NCBI RefSeq assembly: GCF_002918555.1
Contig: NZ_PQMB01000003.1
Location: forward strand, 753,485-817,484
Origin: Citrobacter amalonaticus
Lineage (GTDB): Bacteria > Pseudomonadota > Gammaproteobacteria > Enterobacterales > Enterobacteriaceae
Reading direction: 5' to 3'
DNA: 64,000 nt
Of the stretch, positions 57,171-64,000 are shown in pieces. The notes under the pieces were generated by a model, which did not search any database, was not told the DNA's origin, and was given only the letters and a program-made list of their open reading frames with translations. The position numbers were made by a program, and so were the translations under genes. Position 1 is the first letter of the stretch, and every line of letters starts with the position of its first letter.

Positions 57171-57219
57171 TTAAGTGCTAGCTTAAATAAACACAAGCGA
57201 CACATTAAGGAGTTTCCCC

Positions 57220-58068
57220 ATGATTGCGATTACCGGTGCAACTGGCCAACTGGGCCACCACGTTATTGAAAACCTGCTGAAAACCGTTCCTGCCAGTCAG
57301 GTAGTGGCGATTGTCCGTAACCCGACGAAGGCAACCGCTTTAAGCCAGCTGGGCGTTACCGTGCGCCAGGCGGATTACAGCGATGAAGCCGCCTTCACCA
57401 CGGCTTTACAAGGTATCGACAAACTGCTGCTGATTTCATCAAGTGAAGTGGGACAACGTGCCACACAGCATCGTAATGTGATCAACGCGGCGAAGGCCGC
57501 CAGTGTGAAGTTCATCGCCTACACCAGTCTGCTGCACGCCGATCGTTCCCCGCTGGGGCTGGCTGATGAGCATGTGGCCACCGAGCAGATGCTGGCAGAT
57601 TCCGGTATTCCTTACACCCTGCTGCGCAACGGCTGGTACAGCGAAAACTACCTGGCGAGTGCGCCTGCCGCGCTTGAACACGGCGTCTTTATCGGTGCGG
57701 CGGGTGAAGGAAAAATTGCCTCAGCCACCCGCGGAGACTATGCCGCCGCCGCCGCTCGGGTGATCGGCGAAGAGGGGCATGTCGGTAAAGTGTATGAACT
57801 GGCTGGCGATGAAGCCTGGACACTGAGCCAGCTGGCGGCGGAACTGACAAAACAGAGCGGGAAAAATGTCGTCTATCAGAACCTGAGCCAGGCTGACTTT
57901 GCTGCTGCGCTGAAAGGCGTGGGTTTACCTGCGGGTCTGGCGGATATGCTGGCCGATTCTGACGTCGGCGCCTCCCAGGGCGGTCTGTTCGATGACAGCC
58001 ATACCCTGAGCAAACTGCTTGGTCGACCGACAACCACGCTCGCCGAAAGCGTCAAAGGCATCCTGTAA
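57220..58068 (+). CDS. qorB: QorB (YtfG), NAD(P)H:quinone oxidoreductase
   Basis: 282 residues of the atypical short-chain dehydrogenase / NmrA-like fold. The N-terminal NADPH-binding motif ITGATGQLGHHV and the fingerprint of E. coli QorB (MLADSGIPYTLLRNGWYSEN) are present. It reduces quinones in the cytoplasm. It is divergent from ytfH and probably under its control. It ends VKGIL, slightly shorter than the 286 residues of E. coli. Confidence 0.94.
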   Translation: MIAITGATGQLGHHVIENLLKTVPASQVVAIVRNPTKATALSQLGVTVRQADYSDEAAFTTALQGIDKLLLISSSEVGQRATQHRNVINAAKAASVKFIAYTSLLHADRSPLGLADEHVATEQMLADSGIPYTLLRNGWYSENYLASAPAALEHGVFIGAAGEGKIASATRGDYAAAAARVIGEEGHVGKVYELAGDEAWTLSQLAAELTKQSGKNVVYQNLSQADFAAALKGVGLPAGLADMLADSDVGASQGGLFDDSHTLSKLLGRPTTTLAESVKGIL

Positions 58069-58149
58069 GTGTTAAAAAATCGTTAATTATGGTGGCATCC
58101 CCACGCATCCTCTCTGATAATGACAGAACGGTTCGTGGGGAGAGATAAC

Positions 58150-58974
58150 GTGCAAGGTGTACCTGAGCAGTTTACTGATGAGAAAGACAGCGCCCGCTTT
58201 CGCCATCTGGCGCAGGTGCCCGGTGTTGAACTGTACCATGCGCATATCTCACGTTACGCCTTTGAGCCTCACACCCATGAAGCGTTTGGCATTGGCGCCA
58301 TAGAAGCCGGTGCCGAGCGCTTTCGCTATCGCGGCACGCAGTACGTTGCCCCGGCGAATTCTGTCGTTACCATGAACCCTGACGAGCTGCATACCGGTGA
58401 AGCGGAAACCGCCGACGGCTGGCGCTACCGGATGGTCTACCTGGAGCCCGATCTGCTGGAAGAGGTTACCGGGATCCGTCACTGGTGGTTTCAGGAAGTC
58501 ACACGCCACGATCCTCAGCGCTCACGCCAGATCTGCTCGCTGATCCACGGCCTGTGGCACACCGACGATCCGCTGGCGCAAAAAGGATTGCTGCTGGATT
58601 TGATCGAAACCTTCCAGCCGCTGGCGCGTCATGCCCCCACGTTGCAGGAAGGCTCGCACCGTTTTGAACGGGTACGCGACTATCTGCACGACAACTATAT
58701 GCACCCGGTGACCCTTGACGAACTGGCGCAGGTCGCATCGCTCAGCCCCTGGCATTTTCAGCGTCAATTCAAAGCCCATTTTCACGTGACGCCGCATCAG
58801 ATGCTGATGGCGATTCGCCTCTGGCGAGCGAAGGCGTTTCTCACCCTCGGTATGCCCGCCGCAGAAGTTGCCGCCGCCACCGGCCTGACCGACCAGTCGC
58901 ACCTCACTCGCGCGTTTACTCATCGCTACGGTATTACGCCTGTGCGCTATCAGAAACAAGTCGCCAGACGTTGA
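58150..58974 (+). CDS. AraC-family transcription regulator
   Basis: 274 residues from GTG 58150, which has GGGAGAG upstream; an ATG at 58120 would add ten residues but has no site. The N-terminal cupin sensor domain has FEPHTHEAFGIGAIE and a C-terminal AraC double helix-turn-helix covers the last 100 residues (VTLDELAQVASLSPWHFQRQ, then AAATGLTDQSHLTRAFTHRY). It directly precedes ytfF with 75 bp between them, in the same direction. E. coli K-12 lacks a regulator here. It resembles regulators paired with EamA/LysE-type exporters. Confidence 0.85.
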   Translation: MQGVPEQFTDEKDSARFRHLAQVPGVELYHAHISRYAFEPHTHEAFGIGAIEAGAERFRYRGTQYVAPANSVVTMNPDELHTGEAETADGWRYRMVYLEPDLLEEVTGIRHWWFQEVTRHDPQRSRQICSLIHGLWHTDDPLAQKGLLLDLIETFQPLARHAPTLQEGSHRFERVRDYLHDNYMHPVTLDELAQVASLSPWHFQRQFKAHFHVTPHQMLMAIRLWRAKAFLTLGMPAAEVAAATGLTDQSHLTRAFTHRYGITPVRYQKQVARR

Positions 58975-59049
58975 TCAGCAATCTCATACAATACACCCTC
59001 GTTTTCCCTGCCTACACTCTTCGCAACGTTAAAATGTATGGATGTAAAA

Positions 59050-60021
59050 ATGATTAGCGGTGTGTTGTATGCCCTGCTGGCAGGGCTGATGTGGGGGCTG
59101 ATCTTTGTCGGGCCGTTGATCGTGCCGGAATATCCGGCAGTCCTGCAGTCGATGGGCCGCTATCTGACCCTGGGGCTGATCGCCCTGCCCCTGGCGTGGC
59201 TGGGGCGCAGGCGTCTGCGGCAACTGTCGCGCCAGGACTGGGTAACCGCGCTGGCGCTGACGATGATGGGTAACCTGATTTACTACGTCTGCCTCGCCAG
59301 TGCGATTCAGCGTACCGGTGCGCCCGTCTCGACCATGATCATTGGCACGTTGCCCGTTGTGATCCCGGTCTTTGCTAACCTGCTCTATAGCCATCGCGAT
59401 GGCAAGCTCTCCTGGTGGCGTTTAGCTCCTGCCCTGGTGCTGATTGGTATCGGGTTGCTGTGCGTCAATATTGCGGAGCTTAGCCAGGAGCAGCCCGATT
59501 TTAACGGCTGGCGCTATGGCTCAGGAATTGTTCTGGCGCTCATTTCCGTGGTGTGCTGGGCGTGGTATGCACTGCGAAATGCCCGCTGGCTGCGGGAGAA
59601 CCCGGACAAACATCCGATGATGTGGGCAACGGCCCAGGCGCTGGTCACGCTACCGGTGTCACTGCTGGGATACGTGGCCGCCTGTGCCTGGCTGCATAAA
59701 CAGACACCCGATTTTTCCCTCCCCTTCGGCCCGCATCCTGCGGTTTTTATCGGGCTGATGGTGGCGATTGCGGTGCTGTGCTCATGGGTCGGGGCATTAT
59801 GCTGGAACATCGCCAGTCAGAAACTGCCGACGGTCATCCTGGGACCGCTGATCGTGTTCGAAACGCTGGCTGGTTTGCTGTACACCTTTATTCTGCGTCA
59901 GGAGATGCCGCCGCTGCTGACGATAAGCGGTATTGCTTTGCTGGTTGTCGGCGTCGTCGTGGCGGTCAGAGCGAAACTGGAAAAGCCCGCACTACACGAG
60001 TGGGCCAGTGAGGAAAAATAG
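59050..60021 (+). CDS. ytfF: YtfF, EamA/DMT-family inner-membrane transporter
   Basis: 323 residues from ATG 59050 (MISGVLYALLAGLMWGLIFVG) with GGATG upstream; an ATG at 59038 would add four residues. There are ten predicted helices in two EamA repeats, the second around ILGPLIVFETLAGLLYTFIL. DMT exporters of this type move amino acids or small metabolites, and the substrate here is unknown. The adjacent AraC-type gene may control it. Confidence 0.9.
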   Translation: MISGVLYALLAGLMWGLIFVGPLIVPEYPAVLQSMGRYLTLGLIALPLAWLGRRRLRQLSRQDWVTALALTMMGNLIYYVCLASAIQRTGAPVSTMIIGTLPVVIPVFANLLYSHRDGKLSWWRLAPALVLIGIGLLCVNIAELSQEQPDFNGWRYGSGIVLALISVVCWAWYALRNARWLRENPDKHPMMWATAQALVTLPVSLLGYVAACAWLHKQTPDFSLPFGPHPAVFIGLMVAIAVLCSWVGALCWNIASQKLPTVILGPLIVFETLAGLLYTFILRQEMPPLLTISGIALLVVGVVVAVRAKLEKPALHEWASEEK

Positions 60022-60054
60022 CCTGGTATCCTAAAGGGGTATTCCCCTGACCTT

Positions 60055-60077
60055 AAGTTGCATTTAAAATGCAACTT
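60055..60077 (+). promoter_or_regulatory. NsrR operator of ytfE
   Basis: A perfect 11-1-11 inverted repeat, AAGTTGCATTT and AAATGCAACTT around one base. It matches the nitric-oxide-sensing repressor NsrR consensus (AAG-TGCATTT-N-AAATGCA-CTT) and stands 26 bp before ytfE, which is the classic NsrR target. Confidence 0.85.
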
Positions 60078-60103
60078 AAACTATTGAGAATGAGGTAACG
60101 GCT

Positions 60104-60766
60104 ATGGCTTATCGCGATCAACCTTTAGGTGAACTGGCGCTCTCTGTCCCCCGCGCTTCTGCCCTGTTTCGTAAGTACGATATGGATTACTGCTGCGGCG
60201 GTAAGCAGACGCTGGCGCGTGCCGCCGCTCGTAAGGCGCTGGATGTTGAAGCTCTTGAGGCTCAGCTTGCACAGCTGGCTGAACAGCCGGCAGAGAAAGA
60301 CTGGCGAACCGCTAAACTTGCCGAAATCATCGACCATATCATCGTGCGTTATCACGACAGGCACCGTGAGCAGCTGCCGGAACTGATCCTGCAGGCAACT
60401 AAAGTTGAACGCGTACACGCCGACAAACCCAACGTACCAAAAGGTCTCGCAAAGTATCTGACCATGCTGCATGAAGAGCTTTCCAGCCACATGATGAAAG
60501 AGGAGCAGATCCTGTTCCCGATGATTAAGCAGGGTATGGGCAACCACGCAACGGGCCCGATCGGCGTGATGGAAAGCGAGCATGAAGAGGCCGGAGAATT
60601 GCTGGAGGTGATCAAACACACCACGCACAACGTCACCATCCCGCCCGAAGCCTGCACCACCTGGAAAGCGCTGTACAACGGCATCAACGAAATGATCGAT
60701 GACCTGATGGAACATATCAGCCTGGAAAACAATGTATTGTTTCCACGCGCCCTTGCAGGGGAATAA
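60104..60766 (+). CDS. ytfE: YtfE (RIC), di-iron iron-sulfur-cluster repair protein
   Basis: 220 residues, cytoplasmic. The N-terminal ScdA-like domain has the DYCCGG cysteines (30-31). The C-terminal hemerythrin-like four-helix bundle carries the di-iron ligands: His in [27 protein letters not shown] and MEHISLEN. It restores Fe-S clusters damaged by nitric oxide or peroxide. The perfect NsrR operator just upstream explains nitrosative-stress control. A terminator follows. Confidence 0.97.
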   Translation: MAYRDQPLGELALSVPRASALFRKYDMDYCCGGKQTLARAAARKALDVEALEAQLAQLAEQPAEKDWRTAKLAEIIDHIIVRYHDRHREQLPELILQATKVERVHADKPNVPKGLAKYLTMLHEELSSHMMKEEQILFPMIKQGMGNHATGPIGVMESEHEEAGELLEVIKHTTHNVTIPPEACTTWKALYNGINEMIDDLMEHISLENNVLFPRALAGE

Positions 60767-60804
60767 ATAAAGGCGCCCGAAAGCGCCCTGATTCATAGAG
60801 TATT

Positions 60805-60827
60805 GAGCCGCATTGCGGCTCTTTTTT
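60805..60827 (+). terminator. Intrinsic terminator after ytfE
   Basis: GAGCCG (60805-60810) and CGGCTC (60816-60821), extended by the C/G pairs of CATTG, are followed by six T residues. A smaller GGCGC/GCGCC hairpin comes before it (60771-60787). The T-run touches the cycA stop codon. Confidence 0.85.
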
Positions 60828-62238
60828 ATTTACGCAGATCAGCCATACGCTTCTTGCCGATAAACAGCCAGCCCAGACCCAGCGCGATAAACCACAGCGG
60901 CGTCACGAGCAACGCCTGACGGGTATCATCTTCCAGCGTCAGCAGTACCAGCACGAAGGCGAAAAACGCCATGCACACCCAGCACATCAGTTTGCCCAAC
61001 GGCATTTTGTAGATGGATTTCTCATGCAGGTGCGGACGCTGTTTGCGGTACACCAGATATGAGCACAGGATGATGGTCCAGACGAACATGAACAGAATCG
61101 CCGACACCGTGGTAATCATGGTGAACGCGCCAATCACGCTTGGATTCACGTACAGCATCACTACGCCACCCAGCAGGCAGATGCAGGAGAAAGTCAGCCC
61201 TTTCGCCGGTACGGCACGCTTAGAGAGCTTAGCGAACGCCTTTGGCGCCACGCCCTCCTGCGCCAGGCCGAACAGCATACGGCTTGTAGAGAACACACCA
61301 CTGTTGGCGGAAGAAGCCGCAGAGGTCAGCACCACAAAGTTAATCAGACTGGCCGCGGCAGGCAGCCCCACCAGCACGAACAGCTCAACGAACGGACTCC
61401 TGGCCGGTACCACCGAGCCCCACGGCGTCACTGACATGATAATGATCAGTGCGAAGACGTAAAACATGATGATACGGATCGGAATCGAGTTGATCGCACG
61501 CGGCAGCGATTTTTCCGGATCTTTGGTTTCTGCTGCCGTCGTGCCGACCAGCTCAATCCCCACAAACGCGAACACTGCTATCTGGAAGCCGGCAAAGAAG
61601 CCGCTTAAGCCTTTCGGGAACCAGCCGCCGTCATTCCACAGATGGGTGAACGAGGCTTCCACGCCCGTGGGTGATTTGAAGTGCATCATCACCATCACCA
61701 GGCCAACCACAATCAGCGCCACGATAGCGACGATCTTAATCATTGCAAACCAGAACTCCATCTCACCGAACATTTTAACGGTAGCAAGGTTCAGGCTCAG
61801 CAACAGAATCACCACCGCCAGCGAGGCCACCCAGTCGGAGAGACCGGGGAACCAGAACTGGGCATAGGCAGTAATCGCGACGACGTCCGCCATCCCGGTA
61901 ACCACCCAGCAGAACCAGTAGGTCCAGCCGGTAAAGTATCCCGCCCACGGACCGAGCAGGTCAGAGGCAAAATCACTAAAAGATTTGTATTCCAGATTCG
62001 AGAGCAGCAATTCCCCCATTGCCCGCATCACGAAAAAGAGCATGAAACCGATAATCATGTAGACAAAAATGATCGATGGCCCAGCGAGGCTGATGGTTTT
62101 ACCGGAGCCCATAAACAAACCCGTGCCGATGGCGCCGCCAATAGCGATAAGCTGAATATGCCGATTTGTGAGATTGCGCCGTAGCGACTGTTCAGCCGGA
62201 GCCTGTTCGTCGGCCGCGACTTTAACCTGATCTACCAT
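60826..62238 (-). CDS. cycA: CycA, D-serine/D-alanine/glycine:H+ symporter
   Basis: 470 residues of the amino-acid permease (APC) family with 12 helices. The first helix signature is HIQLIAIGGAIGTGLFMGSG, and the segment GIELVGTTAAETKDPEKSLPRAI is typical. It takes up glycine, D-alanine and D-serine (and cycloserine). The start MVDQVKVAADEQAPAEQSLR matches E. coli. It lies convergent with ytfE. In E. coli its mRNA is a GcvB target. Confidence 0.97.
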   Translation of the reverse strand: MVDQVKVAADEQAPAEQSLRRNLTNRHIQLIAIGGAIGTGLFMGSGKTISLAGPSIIFVYMIIGFMLFFVMRAMGELLLSNLEYKSFSDFASDLLGPWAGYFTGWTYWFCWVVTGMADVVAITAYAQFWFPGLSDWVASLAVVILLLSLNLATVKMFGEMEFWFAMIKIVAIVALIVVGLVMVMMHFKSPTGVEASFTHLWNDGGWFPKGLSGFFAGFQIAVFAFVGIELVGTTAAETKDPEKSLPRAINSIPIRIIMFYVFALIIIMSVTPWGSVVPARSPFVELFVLVGLPAAASLINFVVLTSAASSANSGVFSTSRMLFGLAQEGVAPKAFAKLSKRAVPAKGLTFSCICLLGGVVMLYVNPSVIGAFTMITTVSAILFMFVWTIILCSYLVYRKQRPHLHEKSIYKMPLGKLMCWVCMAFFAFVLVLLTLEDDTRQALLVTPLWFIALGLGWLFIGKKRMADLRK

Positions 62239-62556
62239 GTTTATTCTTCCTGTACCTGTCTGTGTTGTTCGGGCTCTGCGGCCTTTCGTTGTCTGTCGTG
62301 CAATGATGTTACGACGATCCTGTTATCAGGACTCATCGATATTAGGTAAGATTCGGCGGGATGAATACTAAGAATTAAATGTAATGTTAATTATATGTTT
62401 AAAATGAGTGTCATATCACTCTGGTAACGCGAATTAGCTCACAAAAATACACGCAACAACTGCATTTGCAAGATAAAATACCAACATTCGTCGTAATTAA
62501 GGTGTTATTGCGCGTTTCCTGCTCCCCCCGGTGAGGAGGGGAACAGAAGTCACTGC
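62239..62556. other. cycA promoter region and fklB downstream region
   Basis: 318 bp, AT-rich from about 62340 to 62490. The cycA promoter must lie here (minus strand). A C/G-rich imperfect hairpin near 62520-62545 (CCCC ... GGGG) follows the fklB stop and could end that transcript. No operator was clear enough to report. Confidence 0.4.
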
Positions 62557-63177
62557 TTACAGAATTTCCAGCAGCTCAACGTCAAACACCAGGGTGCTGA
62601 ACGGAGGGATGGACGCACCCGCGCCACGTTCGCCATAAGCCAGTTCCTGAGGGATAGTCAGCTCCCATTTTGAACCGACCGGCATCAGGGTCAGCGCTTC
62701 AATCCAGCCAGGGATCACGCCGTTAACCGGGAATTCAGCCGGTTCGCCGCGCGCAACGGAGCTGTCGAATACGGTGCCATCAATCAGTTTACCGGTGTAG
62801 TGGACGCGTACGCGGTCGGTGCGCGCCGGGATTGCGCCTTCGCCCTGAGTCAGAACGCGGAACTGCAGACCGGATTCGGTGCTGTTAACACCCTCTTTTT
62901 CGCGGTTCTCTTCCAGGTATTTTACGCCTTCAGCCGCCATTGCCTGAAAACGTTCGCGACGTACTGCATCAGCACGTTCGTGGATTTCACGCAGCGCACG
63001 GTGCACCACATCAACCGGCACCGCCGGTTGTTTGCCTTCCAGCGCATCGGCAATACCTGCAACCAGCGCCTCAGGCAACAGCCCTTCCAGACCGGATTCG
63101 CTCAGCTGCTGTCCTACCTGCAAACCAATGCCGTAGCTTGCTTGCGCTTCGATAGTGTCAAAAGTCGGGGTTGCCAT
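62557..63177 (-). CDS. fklB: FklB (FKBP22), peptidyl-prolyl cis-trans isomerase
   Basis: 206 residues from ATG 63177 ([18 protein letters not shown]), the E. coli length; the open frame to 63285 is not family-like. An N-terminal helical dimerisation domain and long linker helix (to about 100) precede a C-terminal FKBP domain with [27 protein letters not shown] and the strand end [13 protein letters not shown]. It assists protein folding in the cytoplasm. Confidence 0.96.
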   Translation of the reverse strand: MATPTFDTIEAQASYGIGLQVGQQLSESGLEGLLPEALVAGIADALEGKQPAVPVDVVHRALREIHERADAVRRERFQAMAAEGVKYLEENREKEGVNSTESGLQFRVLTQGEGAIPARTDRVRVHYTGKLIDGTVFDSSVARGEPAEFPVNGVIPGWIEALTLMPVGSKWELTIPQELAYGERGAGASIPPFSTLVFDVELLEIL

Positions 63178-63344
63178 CGTATTTCCTTTCATCGGATATA
63201 AAGTAGCGGGCAGCATAGCAGCCATGCTTCTTCTGGTAAAACTTTGTCGCGGGGAGGATGACAAATCGTGAGGAAAAAGAAACAATAGGATATCCGTGTG
63301 AGGTCACGAAAGCGGACAGTACGACAAGTATCATAGCTGCTATC

Positions 63345-63541
63345 TATACACAAAATCATTCGAGAAGCATCGAGGCGGCAACTGAATGACAAATTCGTCT
63401 GGAACGAATTTGAACAGCTGAAGGCTGCCTTCAGTGAGGAACAAGGATGTCCTTCATTAATTACCTGACGCTTACACAAGTCAGTGACTGAGGTAAGTAA
63501 AGGAAGCCAATAAAGAGGCAGTTTGAAGAATGACGTGTATA
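63345..63541. repeat. 197-bp ERIC-like element with hairpin insert between fklB and ytfB
   Basis: Bounded by TATACACAAAATCATTCGAG and GAAGAATGACGTGTATA. After the left flank comes an insert with hairpins AAATTCGT/ACGAATTT and CTGAAGG/CCTTCAG, then a diverged ERIC core (CTTACACAAGTCAGTGACTG). It lies in the divergent fklB-ytfB region and ends 43 bp before ytfB. Confidence 0.75.
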
Positions 63542-63584
63542 TACTCTATGATTCAGGAACGAAACGCGGAGCAGGAGGAAAGCC

Positions 63585-64000
63585 ATGCCCGGGCGCTTTG
63601 AACTAAAACCAACCCTGGCGAAAATCTGGCATGCACCGGACAATTTTCGCATCATGGACCCACTGCCGCCAATGCATCGCCGGGGCATTATCATTGCCGC
63701 GATTGTGCTGGTGACTGGCTTTCTGCTTCCTTCAAACGATACCCGCGATGCGCCCGTTGTCACACGCAACGCCCAGCTCGATCTTCAGTCACAGTCTCAG
63801 CCGCCGACGGAAGCGCAGCTTCAGGCACAGCTCGTTCCTCCGCAAAACGATCCGGATCAGGTTGCTCCTGTGACACCCGAACCGGTCCAGGAAGGCCAGC
63901 CAGAAGAACAACCGCAGACGCAGCCATCTCAGCCCCAGACCCAGCCTTTCCAGCAGGATAGCGGGATTGAGCAGCAGTGGCGCTCTTATCGCGTGGAGTC
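63585..64000 (+). CDS. ytfB: YtfB (OapA family), cell-division protein, 5' part
   Basis: 139 codons visible to the right edge. It starts MPGRFELKPTLAKIWHAPDN after a strong GGAGGAA. A cytoplasmic N-terminus is followed by one membrane helix (GIIIAAIVLVTGFLLPS, about 35-51) and then a Pro/Gln-rich periplasmic linker (QSQSQPPTEAQLQAQL, EEQPQTQPSQPQTQPF). The C-terminal OapA/LysM-like glycan-binding domain would begin at RSYRVE, where the window ends. E. coli YtfB localises to the septum. Confidence 0.93.
   Translation, partial: MPGRFELKPTLAKIWHAPDNFRIMDPLPPMHRRGIIIAAIVLVTGFLLPSNDTRDAPVVTRNAQLDLQSQSQPPTEAQLQAQLVPPQNDPDQVAPVTPEPVQEGQPEEQPQTQPSQPQTQPFQQDSGIEQQWRSYRVE

Overview
The window is a chromosomal segment of an Enterobacteriaceae member close to Escherichia, Salmonella, Citrobacter and Enterobacter. 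From recognised E. coli gene order, read right to left, it carries ytfB, fklB, cycA, ytfE, ytfF, qorB (ytfG), ytfH, cpdB, cysQ, ytfJ, ytfK, ytfL, msrA, tamA, tamB, ytfP, ppa, ytfQRT-yjfF, fbp, mpl, yjgA, pmbA, cybC, nrdG, nrdD, treC, treB, treR and mgtA. The core proteins are near-identical in length and motifs to E. coli. The accessory blocks between them (sucrose csc genes, a PRD/SFCGS operon, three stacked oxidoreductases) point to Citrobacter or Enterobacter rather than E. coli K-12, but the species cannot be fixed from the sequence alone.

Layout. 1-231: start of an unidentified exported protein running off the left edge. 774-3880: mgtA with its mgtL leader peptide and a PhoP-type promoter. 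4130-8391: trehalose regulator, PTS permease and hydrolase. 8400-11694: anaerobic ribonucleotide reductase nrdD-nrdG behind FNR, NrdR and DnaA-like sites, with two ERIC-type repeats between the genes. 11704-21948: accessory block with a RelE-toxin remnant, a nine-gene minus-strand operon, and an MFS exporter with a divergent TetR regulator. 21945-27152: cybC, pmbA, yjgA, mpl, fbp. 27196-33253: second accessory block with a chemoreceptor lacking its sensor domain and cscB-cscK / cscA / cscR. 33332-37884: galactofuranose ABC transporter ytfQRT-yjfF. 38190-46107: ppa, an AT-rich orphan ORF where E. coli has chpSB, ytfP, tamAB, msrA. 46172-50830: third accessory block with a LacI-type regulator divergent from three Gfo/Idh/MocA oxidoreductases and a 47-codon ORF. 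51349-64000: the conserved ytfL to ytfB region, with an extra AraC-type regulator before ytfF.

The most interesting system is the operon at 19368-11896. It combines a stand-alone PRD protein, a small glycine-rich SFCGS protein resembling a PTS EIIB, a DUF4312 protein, two membrane proteins (DUF4311, DUF4310), a deacetylase-type amidohydrolase, a DgaE-type PLP ammonia lyase, a DgaF-type aldolase and a PRD/EIIB/EIIA transcription regulator. It contains no recognisable PTS permease. I infer an uncharacterised carrier feeding an (N-acyl) amino-sugar acid into pyruvate and glyceraldehyde-3-phosphate.

The second theme is repeats. Six ERIC or ERIC-like elements occur: a canonical 127-bp copy, a core fragment, and several versions carrying extra hairpins whose stems differ in sequence but keep their pairing. 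One sits in the mgtA leader between promoter and mgtL, one fuses to the end of an orphan ORF, and two lie inside the nrdDG operon. REP-type palindromes occupy many intergenic gaps. No tRNA, rRNA, CRISPR array, insertion sequence or phage gene was seen.
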